Made by a program: the position numbers and the translations under genes. From positions 496,001-560,000 of the forward strand of contig JADJVZ010000011.1 in assembly GCA_016716635.1 (NCBI GenBank): a stretch of 64,000 nt of DNA. The letters run 5' to 3'. Source of the stretch: Micropruina sp. (GTDB lineage Bacteria; Actinomycetota; Actinomycetes; Propionibacteriales; Propionibacteriaceae). Every line of letters begins with the position of its first letter. The stretch's first letter is position 1. Shown here in pieces: positions 40,879 through 49,073 of this stretch. The notes beneath the pieces were generated by a model, which was not told the DNA's origin, did no database searches, and saw only the letters and a program-made list of their open reading frames with translations.

Positions 40879-42177
40879 TCAGCGGCGCTCCGGGTGGGAG
40901 AGGCCCAGAAGAAAGCGGGCCGCGCGCTCGCCGTTCGCGGCGGCCGAGTCGCTCCACGGGAAGCCGAGGTAGTCGCCGGCCAAGACGACGCGGGCGTCGC
41001 GGGAGAGGCCCGCCCAATAGGCCGCCACGGCGGCGCCATGACCGACCGGGACGGTCGGCATCGCCTCTGCCCACCGGACGACCTGTGGGAGCGCCGCGGG
41101 ATGGGGGCGAACGGACGGAGCCCAGGGACGAAGGGCGCGCCACGCCTCTGCCACGACCTCGGATTCCCTGGCATCGTGCAGTCGGGCACTGGTGACCCCA
41201 TCGAACATCACAGTGACCAGATCGCCCGATCGGCGCAGGTGGGGGTGGGCACGGGAGGCCACCGCGAGGGCAGCGAAGCCCGCGTTCGCGTCCGGGTGCG
41301 CCAGCACCCCGTAGGCGTCGGCCAGGTCGTCCCGGTGCAGGCGCTCCGCTGTCGGCAACCCGACGACCAGGGCTCCCGAATAGGGCACCGCCATCAGGCT
41401 GCGCTCCAGCGGGGTCGCCGCCCGGTGCAGGGCCTTCGCGGCGGCACCGGGGACGGCGAGCACGATGCGATCAGCCGCGAGCGGGCCCGCGGACGTGTCG
41501 ACGCCCATGGGGGTGAGGGCGGTCACGCGCACGCCGCAGCGCACGTCCAGGCCGTCGGCCATCGCTGAGGTGAGGGTGCCGAGGCCCCCCTCCAAGGACC
41601 AGGTGCGCACGCTCCCGGTCGCGAACCCCGCCACGGCGGCGGGAAGCGCCCCGGAGGAACCCGCCAGGCGTTGAAAGTAGAAGCCGTTGATCGTGGGGGC
41701 GATCAGGGCATCGGTGAGTTCATCGCCGAACGCCCGCCGCGACCACAACTCGCCCGGGTCACGATCGTGATCCAACCACGAGGTGAGTTCCTCGGCGCGA
41801 TCTCGGTGCGCCCCCGCCAGGGTGGCCAACAACGACGGCGCCGCCATGACGCTGCGCCACCCCAACAGCCCGCTGGCGAGCAACGACGGGATCGAGTCGG
41901 TCTCAAAGCGGTGCAGCCGCCCTTGGAACAAGATCGCGGTCCCGGTCGCGGTGGGCAGGGCCGTGAGATCCTCCTCGTTGAGGACGCGGGGGATCACCCG
42001 GTAGCCGGACGACAAGAACTGGGCGCCGAGTTCGAACGGCCACCCGCCCACGGTTTCTGTGCGCATCCGGCCACCGGGAACGTCCCCGGCTTCGAGGACG
42101 GTCACGGCGAAGCCGGCGGCACTGATGGCCCGGGCGGCCACGAGCCCCGAAATACCAGCGCCGACCACCACGATCAT
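40879..42177 (-). CDS. FAD-dependent amine oxidase/protoporphyrinogen oxidase-like protein
   Basis: 432 residues. The dinucleotide-binding motif IVVVGAGISGLVAARAISAAG at the start and GGRMRTETVGGWPFELGAQFL define the flavin amine oxidase family. C-terminal FAD motif: GDYLGFPWSDSAAANGERAA. Substrate unknown. Start at 42177 fits the leaderless box TAGGCT. It stands alone. Confidence 0.9.
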   Translation of the reverse strand: MIVVVGAGISGLVAARAISAAGFAVTVLEAGDVPGGRMRTETVGGWPFELGAQFLSSGYRVIPRVLNEEDLTALPTATGTAILFQGRLHRFETDSIPSLLASGLLGWRSVMAAPSLLATLAGAHRDRAEELTSWLDHDRDPGELWSRRAFGDELTDALIAPTINGFYFQRLAGSSGALPAAVAGFATGSVRTWSLEGGLGTLTSAMADGLDVRCGVRVTALTPMGVDTSAGPLAADRIVLAVPGAAAKALHRAATPLERSLMAVPYSGALVVGLPTAERLHRDDLADAYGVLAHPDANAGFAALAVASRAHPHLRRSGDLVTVMFDGVTSARLHDARESEVVAEAWRALRPWAPSVRPHPAALPQVVRWAEAMPTVPVGHGAAVAAYWAGLSRDARVVLAGDYLGFPWSDSAAANGERAARFLLGLSHPERR

Positions 42178-42184
42178 GCGAGTG

Positions 42185-42190
42185 AGCCTA
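42185..42190 (-). promoter_or_regulatory. -10 element of a leaderless promoter for the amine oxidase gene
   Basis: TAGGCT on the minus strand, 7 nt before the ATG at 42177. Confidence 0.6.
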
Positions 42191-42217
42191 TCTGGGGGCT
42201 ATGGAGTCGCTGGACAG

Positions 42218-42676
42218 TCAGGCACTCTCGGCGAGGGCCTTGAGGCGGGCGAGGCCCTTCTCGAAATCGGCGCCCAACGCCTTCTCCATGTTCAGGAGCT
42301 TGTAGAAGATCCTGCCGATGGCGCCCTGCTGGCCCGACATGGTCCAGGTGACGTCCGTGCCCCCGTTGGCGGCGACGAAGTCCAGCCGGACGTTGTTCGT
42401 GGCCTTGAACGGCTTCAAGAAGGCGAGCGACACGTCGATCTGCGTGGGCGAGGAGGCCACGATCTCCATGGAGCCCTCGCCGGCCTTCGAGTTGCCCACC
42501 CAGGCCTGCTTGGCGCCTACCCCGGCGTCCGGGCCGGTGTAGGTGTGGGCCATGGTCGGATCAAGGTCCTCCCACGGGGACCAGGCCAACCACTCGTGGA
42601 AATCATTCACCAGGGCGTGGACGCGCGCCGGAGGCGCCGCAATGTGCTGGGACCGGACAATGGTGAAATCGCTCAT
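42218..42676 (-). CDS. SRPBCC-family protein
   Basis: 152 residues, START/Bet v1-like lipid-binding fold: SQHIAAPPARVHALVNDFHEWLAWSPW at the start and the typical last helix (EKALGADFEKGLARLKALAE). Common as polyketide cyclase/dehydrase-like proteins; ligand unknown. The ATG at 42676 is preceded 8 nt upstream by TAGGCT (42685-42690), preferred over a longer frame. Confidence 0.88.
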   Translation of the reverse strand: MSDFTIVRSQHIAAPPARVHALVNDFHEWLAWSPWEDLDPTMAHTYTGPDAGVGAKQAWVGNSKAGEGSMEIVASSPTQIDVSLAFLKPFKATNNVRLDFVAANGGTDVTWTMSGQQGAIGRIFYKLLNMEKALGADFEKGLARLKALAESA

Positions 42677-42770
42677 GGGCGCAGAGCCTAGCCGGTGCCA
42701 CCTACGAGACTTGCCCAGGCCCGGGCCCCCAGCTCCAGAGCCGAGTTCCTTCAGCGACGAAACCGGTGGC

Positions 42771-42790
42771 AACCTTCATCGAACCTTCAT
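42771..42790 (+). promoter_or_regulatory. 11-bp spaced direct repeats (AACCTTCAT) upstream of the 214-aa membrane protein
   Basis: AACCTTCAT at 42771-42779 and 42782-42790. One-helical-turn spacing is typical of OmpR/PhoB-type response regulator sites. Followed by an inverted repeat CCAGACT-N8-AGTCTGG (42810-42831). Confidence 0.45.
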
Positions 42791-42861
42791 GGAAACCGAG
42801 CCGGGAGTTCCAGACTGCTTCGGGAGTCTGGCATCGTCCTTACCCCACTTAGGAAGCGCAA

Positions 42862-43506
42862 ATGAGCACCAAAACTGCCCCCCGTTCCAGCACTGCCGCG
42901 ATCGACAAGCCTGCCGTCCAGGTGCGCACCGCCACCGGCGTCCTGATCCTCACCGCGCTGCTGGGGTTGCTGGCCATCCTCGGACCGAACCTCGTCGCGG
43001 ACGATCTCGGCATGGCCATGAGCATGGGGATGACCCACTACATGGAACTGCTGGCCGTGCATCAGCCGCGCAACCTGCTGATCTTCATGGCCCTTCCGGT
43101 GGTGCTGGCCGAGACGCTGGCGATCACCGAGCTGGTCATCTTGTTCCGCCGCGCGGCGACGCCGACGTGGGTCCGTCGGGCGAGTCGGGTGGCGGGGCTG
43201 CTCGCAGGCCCGGTCATGCTCGCGATCTTCCTGCACCTGCTGCTGAACGCCGTGGTGCCCCTCACCGCCACCGGCGGGTGGCGTGGCCCCGCGGACGTGA
43301 TCGCCGTGCTCTTCTACCTGGCGGGAGTGGTGCCCTTGGTCGGCATCACCTTGACCGAGCTAGGACTGATCGGCAGCGACGCCACCCAGGCCCTCAAGTG
43401 GCACGCCACGTTCATCGCGATCTTCTTGGTCGTGGCCCACATCGCCATGATCTTCGGCATGCTCGACCCGAGCGTGCTCGGCTACACGATGGTGCATCAG
43501 CACTAA
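42862..43506 (+). CDS. Multi-TM membrane protein, function unknown
   Basis: 214 residues with about six hydrophobic segments (30-50, 73-95, 112-135, 142-160, 175-200). Conserved-looking His in MGMTHYMELLAVHQPRN, FLHLLLNAV, WHAT and VAHIAMIF could bind heme or metal; this is inference. AGGAAG precedes the ATG. The upstream DNA carries repeat structures that suggest regulation. No family name can be given with confidence. Confidence 0.75.
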   Translation: MSTKTAPRSSTAAIDKPAVQVRTATGVLILTALLGLLAILGPNLVADDLGMAMSMGMTHYMELLAVHQPRNLLIFMALPVVLAETLAITELVILFRRAATPTWVRRASRVAGLLAGPVMLAIFLHLLLNAVVPLTATGGWRGPADVIAVLFYLAGVVPLVGITLTELGLIGSDATQALKWHATFIAIFLVVAHIAMIFGMLDPSVLGYTMVHQH

Positions 43507-43515
43507 GGCCCGTGG

Positions 43516-44448
43516 TTATAGGGCCGTGCGGCCGCTGGTTTCGGCTAGCTCGACCATCCGCAGCACGTCGCTGCTGGGGGCGGGTGTGGTGGCCCAGACC
43601 GCCCGCAGCGGACGCTCGACGCTGAGGCCCTCGACCATGACGGCCTGCAACTCACCGGAGGCCACCGCGGCTTGCACGGCCAACTCGCTGAGAACGGCCG
43701 GACCCGCCCCAGCCGCGACGGCGACCCGCACGGCGGCGTTTCCGGTGAGTTCCAGCGTGGGGGTGGCGAGGATGAACTCGGACATCGCCTCCTCGTAGCT
43801 GACGCGAGTGCCCGAACCGGGTTCGCGCACCACGAGCGCGGTCGCAGCCAGCTCGGCCCTCGTCACCGGACGCGTGCGGCGCGCCCACTCGTGGCCGGGA
43901 GAAACCACCACGACCAATCTGTCGGTGGCGACGGTCCGGCTCTCGGAGGGGACGTCCAGCGTGTGGGGGAGTCTCGGGCTTTCGAGGAACCCCAGGACGC
44001 CGCCCTGGCTGACCAAGCGTCCGACCTCGTCGGAGTTGGCGACGGTTAACATCACCGCCACGTCCGGATTCTCGGCGCGCAGGGCCGCGAGCCAGCGGGG
44101 CAGCAGGTCCTCGGCGATCGTGTGGCTGGCCGCGATCTTCAACGGAGCGTCCGATTGGGCCAACGCCCTCGCCCCCGCGACCAGTTGATGGTTCGCCTCG
44201 AGCACCCGGCGCGCCCAGTCGACCACGACCGTGCCCGCGGGGGTGAGGGCGGTGCCGCGGGTCGAGCGTGTGAGCAACTCGGTGCGCAGGTCGCCTTCGA
44301 GGCGACGCAGTGAGCGGCTGACGTTCGGTTGGGCGAGGCCGAGCGTTCGCGCTGCGGCGCTGACGCCACCGCGCTCGGCGACCGCGACCAGCACGATGAG
44401 ATCGCGCACGGAGGGGAAGTGCCGCCACGCCTGATGGAGGTTGGTCAT
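43516..44448 (-). CDS. LysR-family transcriptional regulator
   Basis: 310 residues. N-terminal winged HTH (VRDLIVLVAVAERGGVSAAARTLGLAQPNVSRSLRRLE) and a LysR substrate-binding domain (about 95-300). Divergent from the YeiH-like gene, so it probably controls it. The ATG at 44448 lies 7 nt after TAACGT, which is part of the palindrome at 44453-44462; this would allow autorepression. Confidence 0.92.
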   Translation of the reverse strand: MTNLHQAWRHFPSVRDLIVLVAVAERGGVSAAARTLGLAQPNVSRSLRRLEGDLRTELLTRSTRGTALTPAGTVVVDWARRVLEANHQLVAGARALAQSDAPLKIAASHTIAEDLLPRWLAALRAENPDVAVMLTVANSDEVGRLVSQGGVLGFLESPRLPHTLDVPSESRTVATDRLVVVVSPGHEWARRTRPVTRAELAATALVVREPGSGTRVSYEEAMSEFILATPTLELTGNAAVRVAVAAGAGPAVLSELAVQAAVASGELQAVMVEGLSVERPLRAVWATTPAPSSDVLRMVELAETSGRTAL

Positions 44449-44452
44449 ATCG

Positions 44453-44462
44453 ATAACGTTAT
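44453..44462. promoter_or_regulatory. Palindrome in the LysR/YeiH intergenic region
   Basis: ATAACGTTAT, perfect 10-bp palindrome within TATCGATAACGTTATA. It overlaps the presumed -10 of the LysR gene and is 58 bp before the YeiH start. Likely the LysR operator. Confidence 0.5.
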
Positions 44463-44508
44463 AACCCACATCCAACTTTGGGCACTACTCCAATATCGAC
44501 AGTGGGCA

Positions 44509-44514
44509 TACGTT
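44509..44514 (+). promoter_or_regulatory. -10 element of a leaderless promoter for the YeiH-like gene
   Basis: TACGTT, then 6 nt, then the GTG at 44521. Confidence 0.55.
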
Positions 44515-44520
44515 GGCAGT

Positions 44521-45573
44521 GTGAAGCAGCCCGCCGCCCTCGCGCCCGTCACCTCGCCCCCCGCCACCGCTCTCGCCGACACCCGCTCGTGGCCAGGGCT
44601 CGCGGTCGCGGTGGCGGGAGCCGGTCTGGCCATGGGGGCGAACGCCCTGATGCCGGGAGCGAGCCCCATGCTTAGTGCGATCTTGCTCGGCGCGGCGTGG
44701 GTGAACCTAGCCAGCGGATCCAGCGGGATTCCGGCGATCTTCGGTCCTGGGTTGGCCGTGGCCGCGCGGCGGCTCCTGCGCCTGGGTGTGGTCTTCCTGG
44801 GCCTGCAACTCGTGATCGGCGACATCGTGGCTCTCGGGTGGGCGATGGTCGTAGGGGTCGTGGCGGTCGTGGCCGGAACGATGGGGGTCGCGTTGCTCCT
44901 GGGGCGTTGGTTGCGGATCGCACCCTCGCAGACCCTGCTGATTGCTAGTGGGTTTTCCATCTGCGGGGCGGCTGCCGTAGCCGGGGTGGACGGGGTGCTG
45001 GCGAAGCGCGACGAGTCCGAAACAGCCACCGCGGTCGCCCTGGTCGTGCTCTTCGGCACGGGCATGATCGCCGTCCTTCCGACGTTGGTCGGGTGGTTCG
45101 GGATGGACGCCCGCACCGCCGGCTTGTGGATCGGCGGCTCGGTTCACGAGGTCGCTCAGGTGGTGGCCGCCGCCGGGATCGTCGGACCCGAAACCCTCAA
45201 CGTCGCCGTCGTCGTGAAGCTGGCCCGGGTGCTGATGTTGGCGCCCGTTCTCGCCGTGATCTCGTGGCGGCAGCGTGCCCAGATCGCGGCCAGCGCCCGC
45301 CCCGATCGCGCACTGCCGCCACTCGTGCCGTTGTTCGTCGTCGGTTTCCTCGCCATGGTGGCGGCCCGCAGCCTGGGCTGGGTGCCGGACGTGGCCTTGG
45401 AACTGGGGAAAGGGGCCCAGACCTGGCTACTCGCAGCAGCGATGTTCGCACTCGGCACCTCGGCCCATTGGGTCGTGCTCAAGAAGTCGGGCGGACGTCC
45501 CGTCCTGCTGGCGGGCCTGGCCACCGTGGTGGTCACCACGCTCGCGGGCGGCTTGGCGCTCCTCGCTCGGTGA
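44521..45573 (+). CDS. YeiH/UPF0324-family membrane protein
   Basis: 350 residues, 9-10 TM helices. Family marks: LLGAAWVNL, LRLGVVFLGLQLVIGD, ASGFSICGAAAVAGVDGV and GLWIGGSVHEVAQVVAA. The family is linked to sulfate/sulfonate or other anion export but not proven. The first 35 residues are polar and variable. Converges on the DMT transporter, 18 nt apart. Confidence 0.9.
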   Translation: MKQPAALAPVTSPPATALADTRSWPGLAVAVAGAGLAMGANALMPGASPMLSAILLGAAWVNLASGSSGIPAIFGPGLAVAARRLLRLGVVFLGLQLVIGDIVALGWAMVVGVVAVVAGTMGVALLLGRWLRIAPSQTLLIASGFSICGAAAVAGVDGVLAKRDESETATAVALVVLFGTGMIAVLPTLVGWFGMDARTAGLWIGGSVHEVAQVVAAAGIVGPETLNVAVVVKLARVLMLAPVLAVISWRQRAQIAASARPDRALPPLVPLFVVGFLAMVAARSLGWVPDVALELGKGAQTWLLAAAMFALGTSAHWVVLKKSGGRPVLLAGLATVVVTTLAGGLALLAR

Positions 45574-45591
45574 TTCTCCCCGAGAGATTGA

Positions 45592-46637
45592 TCAGTGCCG
45601 GTGCCGGTGATGCTCGTCCGGGAAATGCTCATGCTCGTGGACCAACACCTCGTGGGTGTGGACGTGCGTGTGGCTGGCCCCGGGGGTAGCTGCTCGTCGT
45701 GTTCGTGGGTGTGGTGGGCATCGTGGGTGTGCTGGTGCGTGTGCGTCACAGCCTCGTGCCGATGGACGTGGCCATGCCGCTCGCTGAGATGCAGCCAGAC
45801 CCCGCCGCCCATCAGCACCCCGGCCAAGGCGAGTAACCACGTCAGGGGTTCGCCCATCGCGACGGCCAACACCGCCCCGAAGAAGGGCGCCACGGAGAAG
45901 TAGGCCCCCGCGCGGGCGGTGCCGACGGCGCGGAGCCCGATGATGAACAGCACCAAACTGAGGCCGTAACAGATCGCCCCCAGTAGCAGGGCGCCGACCA
46001 GGATTCCCGGGTTCGGCAGGGTGCTGCCGAGCAGCAGGGCCACGGTCAGGTTCACCGAGCCCGCCACCAGGCCTTTCACCATCGCGAGCCAGGTGGCCTC
46101 CGCCGAGGTCACGCCACGCGTGAGGTTGTTGTCGAGGGCCCAACACAGGCTGGCACCGAGCAGGGCGAGGGCTGGCCACAGGCCGCCGAAGGAGGCCTGA
46201 CGGGGCCAGGTGAGCACCAAGACCCCGGCCAAGATCAGTGCGAACCCGACCATGGTGCGCCGGTTGACGTGTTCGTGGAACACCAGCCACGCGATGAGCA
46301 CGGTGAAGACGGCTTCGGCGTTGAGCAGCAGCGAGGCGCCGCTGGCGGGCATTCCAGTCAGACCCACCATGAGCAGGACGGGGGCGAGCACGCCGCCGAA
46401 GCCGATGGCCCCGAGGAGCGGCCACACCTCGCCGCGCGCCAGGTGTCCGCCGTGCTGGTGGTGGGCCAACCGCCAGACAGCGAGCGCGATTCCCGAGCCC
46501 AGGTACAACAAGCCCGCCAGCATCCAGGGGCTGACGGTGCCTAGTAGCGCCTTGGCCAGCGGGGTACTCAGCCCAAACAGCATCGCCGCAGCGAGGGCCG
46601 CAGCGATCCCGGGATTGAGGCGTCGGGTGCCGGTCAC
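45592..46637 (-). CDS. DMT (EamA) family transporter with His-rich tail, frameshifted
   Basis: Ten-TM drug/metabolite transporter with two EamA repeats (residues about 10-145 and 155-290) and then a cytosolic His-rich tail. The first frame reads HTHQHTHDAHHTHEHDEQ and then leaves the His pattern at the C5G4 run near 45677-45686. The neighbouring frame continues SHTHVHTHEVLVHEHEHF and stops at 45592. One added nucleotide (or a -1 slip) would join them, giving about 348 residues. Left unjoined, the first frame runs on antisense to the YeiH gene to 45156, which is unlikely to be native. Metal-related role inferred from the tail. GTG start after TAAGGT (46645-46650). Confidence 0.82.
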
Positions 46638-46647
46638 GCGTCAGACC

Positions 46648-47775
46648 TTAGGGGCGTGCGTCCGGCTGGCACGCGTGGTGCAGCGCGGCCACCGCCTCGC
46701 GGACGTCCAACGCGGTGGTCGAGCGTCCGAGGCTGAGGCGGATCGCGCCCAATGCGACGTCGGGGGCCACCCCCATCGCGAGCAGGGTGGCGGCGGGGCT
46801 GTGGACGCCGGAGTGGCACGCGCTCCCGGTGGAGGCCGCAATCTCGGGGGTCGCGTCGAGGATGTCGGCGCCCAGCCGTCCGGGGACGGCGATCATGAGC
46901 GTGTTGGGCAGGCAGCCATCGGTCGGGCTGAGGCGCACAAGGCCGGGGATCGTCCTGGTCAACGCGGTCCACAGCAGGTCACGTAGTGCGGCTTCTCGGG
47001 CGGGCTCCTGAGCGAGCGCCCCCGCAGCCACGTCGCAGGCCGCGCCGAGTGCGACGATGCTGGCCACGTTCTCGGTGCCGGGGCGACGCCCCTCTTCCTG
47101 ACCGGCGCCCACCAGCAACGGTCGGAGGGTCGTGCTGCGGCGGACGTACAGCGCCCCCACCCCCTTCGGGGCGTACAGCTTGTGCCCGGCGATGCTGAGC
47201 AGGTCGACGCCCAGGGCGTCCACGTTCACGGGTATCTTGCCGAGGGCCTGCGCAGCATCGGCGTGCAGCACGCCACCGGCGTCGTGCACGAGGTCGGCGA
47301 TCGTCCGGACGGGCTGGATCGTCCCGACCTCGTTCTGCGCGAGGATGACCGTCCCGAGCCCCACCGCGCCCGTGGGGAAGGCATCGATCCGCGCGCGACC
47401 CTCTCCGTCCACGCCCAAGCGCTGAACCGTCCACCCCGCCGCCTCCAGCAGGGACAGGGGGGCATTCGTCGCCGGATGCTCCACCGTGGTGGTCACGGCG
47501 ACCTTGGTGGACGCCACGGCCGCGGCGCCCCGAATCGCGAGGTTGTTCCCCTCGGTGCCACCCGACGTGAAGATGATTTCGTCCGGATGGGCCCCGATGA
47601 GGGCCGCCACCTGCTCCCGCGCCCGCGCGACTGCCGTCTTCGCCCTTTGCCCATACGGATGGTTGCTGGACGGGTTCCCGAAGTGTTCGGTGAGGAACGG
47701 CCACATGGCCTCCGCGACCGCGGGCGCGATCGGCGTGGTGGCGTTGTGGTCGAAGTAGCGCGGGGAGTGGCTCAT
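46648..47775 (-). CDS. Cysteine desulfurase
   Basis: 375 residues, IscS/NifS class. PLP Lys in IAGHKLYAPKG; catalytic Cys in TGSACHSGVHSP; cofactor contact HNATTPIAP near the start and TSGGTEGNNLAI. Supplies sulfur for Fe-S clusters, tRNA thiolation or other use; no suf or isc partner nearby. Start at 47775 after GGAAGGA. The DMT transporter gene follows 10 nt downstream. Confidence 0.93.
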   Translation of the reverse strand: MSHSPRYFDHNATTPIAPAVAEAMWPFLTEHFGNPSSNHPYGQRAKTAVARAREQVAALIGAHPDEIIFTSGGTEGNNLAIRGAAAVASTKVAVTTTVEHPATNAPLSLLEAAGWTVQRLGVDGEGRARIDAFPTGAVGLGTVILAQNEVGTIQPVRTIADLVHDAGGVLHADAAQALGKIPVNVDALGVDLLSIAGHKLYAPKGVGALYVRRSTTLRPLLVGAGQEEGRRPGTENVASIVALGAACDVAAGALAQEPAREAALRDLLWTALTRTIPGLVRLSPTDGCLPNTLMIAVPGRLGADILDATPEIAASTGSACHSGVHSPAATLLAMGVAPDVALGAIRLSLGRSTTALDVREAVAALHHACQPDARP

Positions 47776-47810
47776 GAGCGTCCTTCCAGACGTCTCCGAG
47801 CTTAGGCCGA

Positions 47811-48188
47811 CTAGGGCGTAGCGGACGGGGTCAGGATGACCACGTGCTGGTTCTCGACCCGCCAGCGCCATAGGCGCGGGGTTACCCAGAACGTGTAAAT
47901 GCCCAGCGTGATGATGATCAGCAGGAACCACTTGATCCAATGGCCGAACAGGCCGATGGCGCTGCCGGTGAAGGTCATCCGCTGGCCGTTGACCAGGGTG
48001 TGTTCTGTGACCCACTGATACCGCATCTTGATGGCCCAGGGCAGGCAGATGCCCAAGGTGAGGACGGTGATGAGCCAAGACAATATGCCGACGACCAGGT
48101 ACGACGCCGCACCACCATCGAAGGTGTGGACGAGCGGCTGATAGCCGGGGCTGGTGTTGTACGGCTGCGTCGGATAGGGCGTCGACAT
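47811..48188 (-). CDS. Small DUF898-like membrane protein
   Basis: 125 residues. Pro/Tyr-rich N-terminus, then TM segments at about 28-50 and 80-98. LTLGICLPWAIKMRYQWVTEHT and LGIYTFWVTPRLWRWRVEN resemble the repeats of DUF898 (YjgN) proteins. Function unknown. GGAGAC ribosome site. Confidence 0.75.
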   Translation of the reverse strand: MSTPYPTQPYNTSPGYQPLVHTFDGGAASYLVVGILSWLITVLTLGICLPWAIKMRYQWVTEHTLVNGQRMTFTGSAIGLFGHWIKWFLLIIITLGIYTFWVTPRLWRWRVENQHVVILTPSATP

Positions 48189-48286
48189 AATGAAGTCTCC
48201 TTGGGGTAGGGGTTTCCTAGCCTAGGCGTTCGGGGTGTTCCCTCCGTCTGTGACCGCCCGTTGTGAGGCCTGCAAGGGCGGAGACG

Positions 48287-48991
48287 TCAGTCGTCGTCCT
48301 CGGGTTCGCGCTCGCCGGTGAGGACGGACACGGGCACGGTGCAGGTCTCGCCCTGCCAGGCTTCGATGCCTTCTCGGACGGCGAAGGCCGCGACGACCAG
48401 GGCGGCGACAGGATCGGCCCAGGACCAACCGAAGAGGCTGTTGAGCAGCAGTCCGATCAGGACGGCGGCCGACAGGTAGGCGCAGATCAAGGTTTGCTTG
48501 GAGTCGGCGATGGCGGAGGCCGAGCCGAGTTCCTCACCCGTGCGCCGCTCGGCGAGGCTGAGGGCTGGCATGACCACCAGGCTCACCGCCGTGAGGACGA
48601 TGCCGACGGTGCTGTGCTCCGCGGCACGCATTCCCGTCAACGTCATGACCGCGGTGGCGGAGACGTAGGCCGCGAGGGCGAAGAATGAAACGGCGATGAG
48701 CCGCAACGTCACCCGTTCCCGCTTCTCGGGGTCAGGGGCGCTGAACTGCCAGGCGACCGCCGCCGCAGAGAGGACTTCGACAACGGAGTCCAGGCCAAAC
48801 CCCACCAGCGCCGCGGACGAGGCGACCGTCCCCGCCGAGATCGCGATGATGGCCTCGATGACGTTGTAGCTGATCGTGGCGGCGACAATCCATCGGATCC
48901 ACCGCCGCAGCAGGAGGGTCCGGGGGGATGGCCCGGCGCCTTCTGCGGCACCCGTAGGTGGTTGCGGGTCAGTGTGCACGATGCCTCGCAT
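48287..48991 (-). CDS. Cation diffusion facilitator-like transporter
   Basis: 234 residues, six TM helices. TM2 has LVGFGLDSVVEVLSA and TM5 IADSKQTLICAYLSA with ADPVAALVVAAFAVREGIEAW after it, the pattern of CDF zinc/cobalt/iron exporters, though the cytoplasmic domain is missing (family proteins are often about 300 residues). Start chosen at the ATG 48991; the frame is open up to 49129, through the T-arm-like repeat. Confidence 0.85.
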   Translation of the reverse strand: MRGIVHTDPQPPTGAAEGAGPSPRTLLLRRWIRWIVAATISYNVIEAIIAISAGTVASSAALVGFGLDSVVEVLSAAAVAWQFSAPDPEKRERVTLRLIAVSFFALAAYVSATAVMTLTGMRAAEHSTVGIVLTAVSLVVMPALSLAERRTGEELGSASAIADSKQTLICAYLSAAVLIGLLLNSLFGWSWADPVAALVVAAFAVREGIEAWQGETCTVPVSVLTGEREPEDDD

Positions 48992-49035
48992 TTCACAGTT
49001 CGCCAGGTTGAGCCTCGGTGGTGCTCGTCGCGCGG

Positions 49036-49051
49036 AGAGGACTTGAACCTC
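49036..49051. repeat. 16-bp copy of the tRNA-Leu T-arm, possible att site
   Basis: AGAGGACTTGAACCTC, identical and in the same orientation at 50763-50778 inside tRNA-Leu. The repeats bracket the AbiE pair. The bases outside differ, so a short att core, or a decayed tRNA piece, are both possible. Confidence 0.55.
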
Positions 49052-49073
49052 AATGTGCGGCAGTTCGATTGGC

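Noticed and set aside
45156..45591. Extension of the DMT transporter frame beyond the His-rich tail
   Set aside because: The stretch is antisense to the YeiH gene and Thr/Ser/Ala/Arg-rich; the His-rich tail continues in the neighbouring frame instead.
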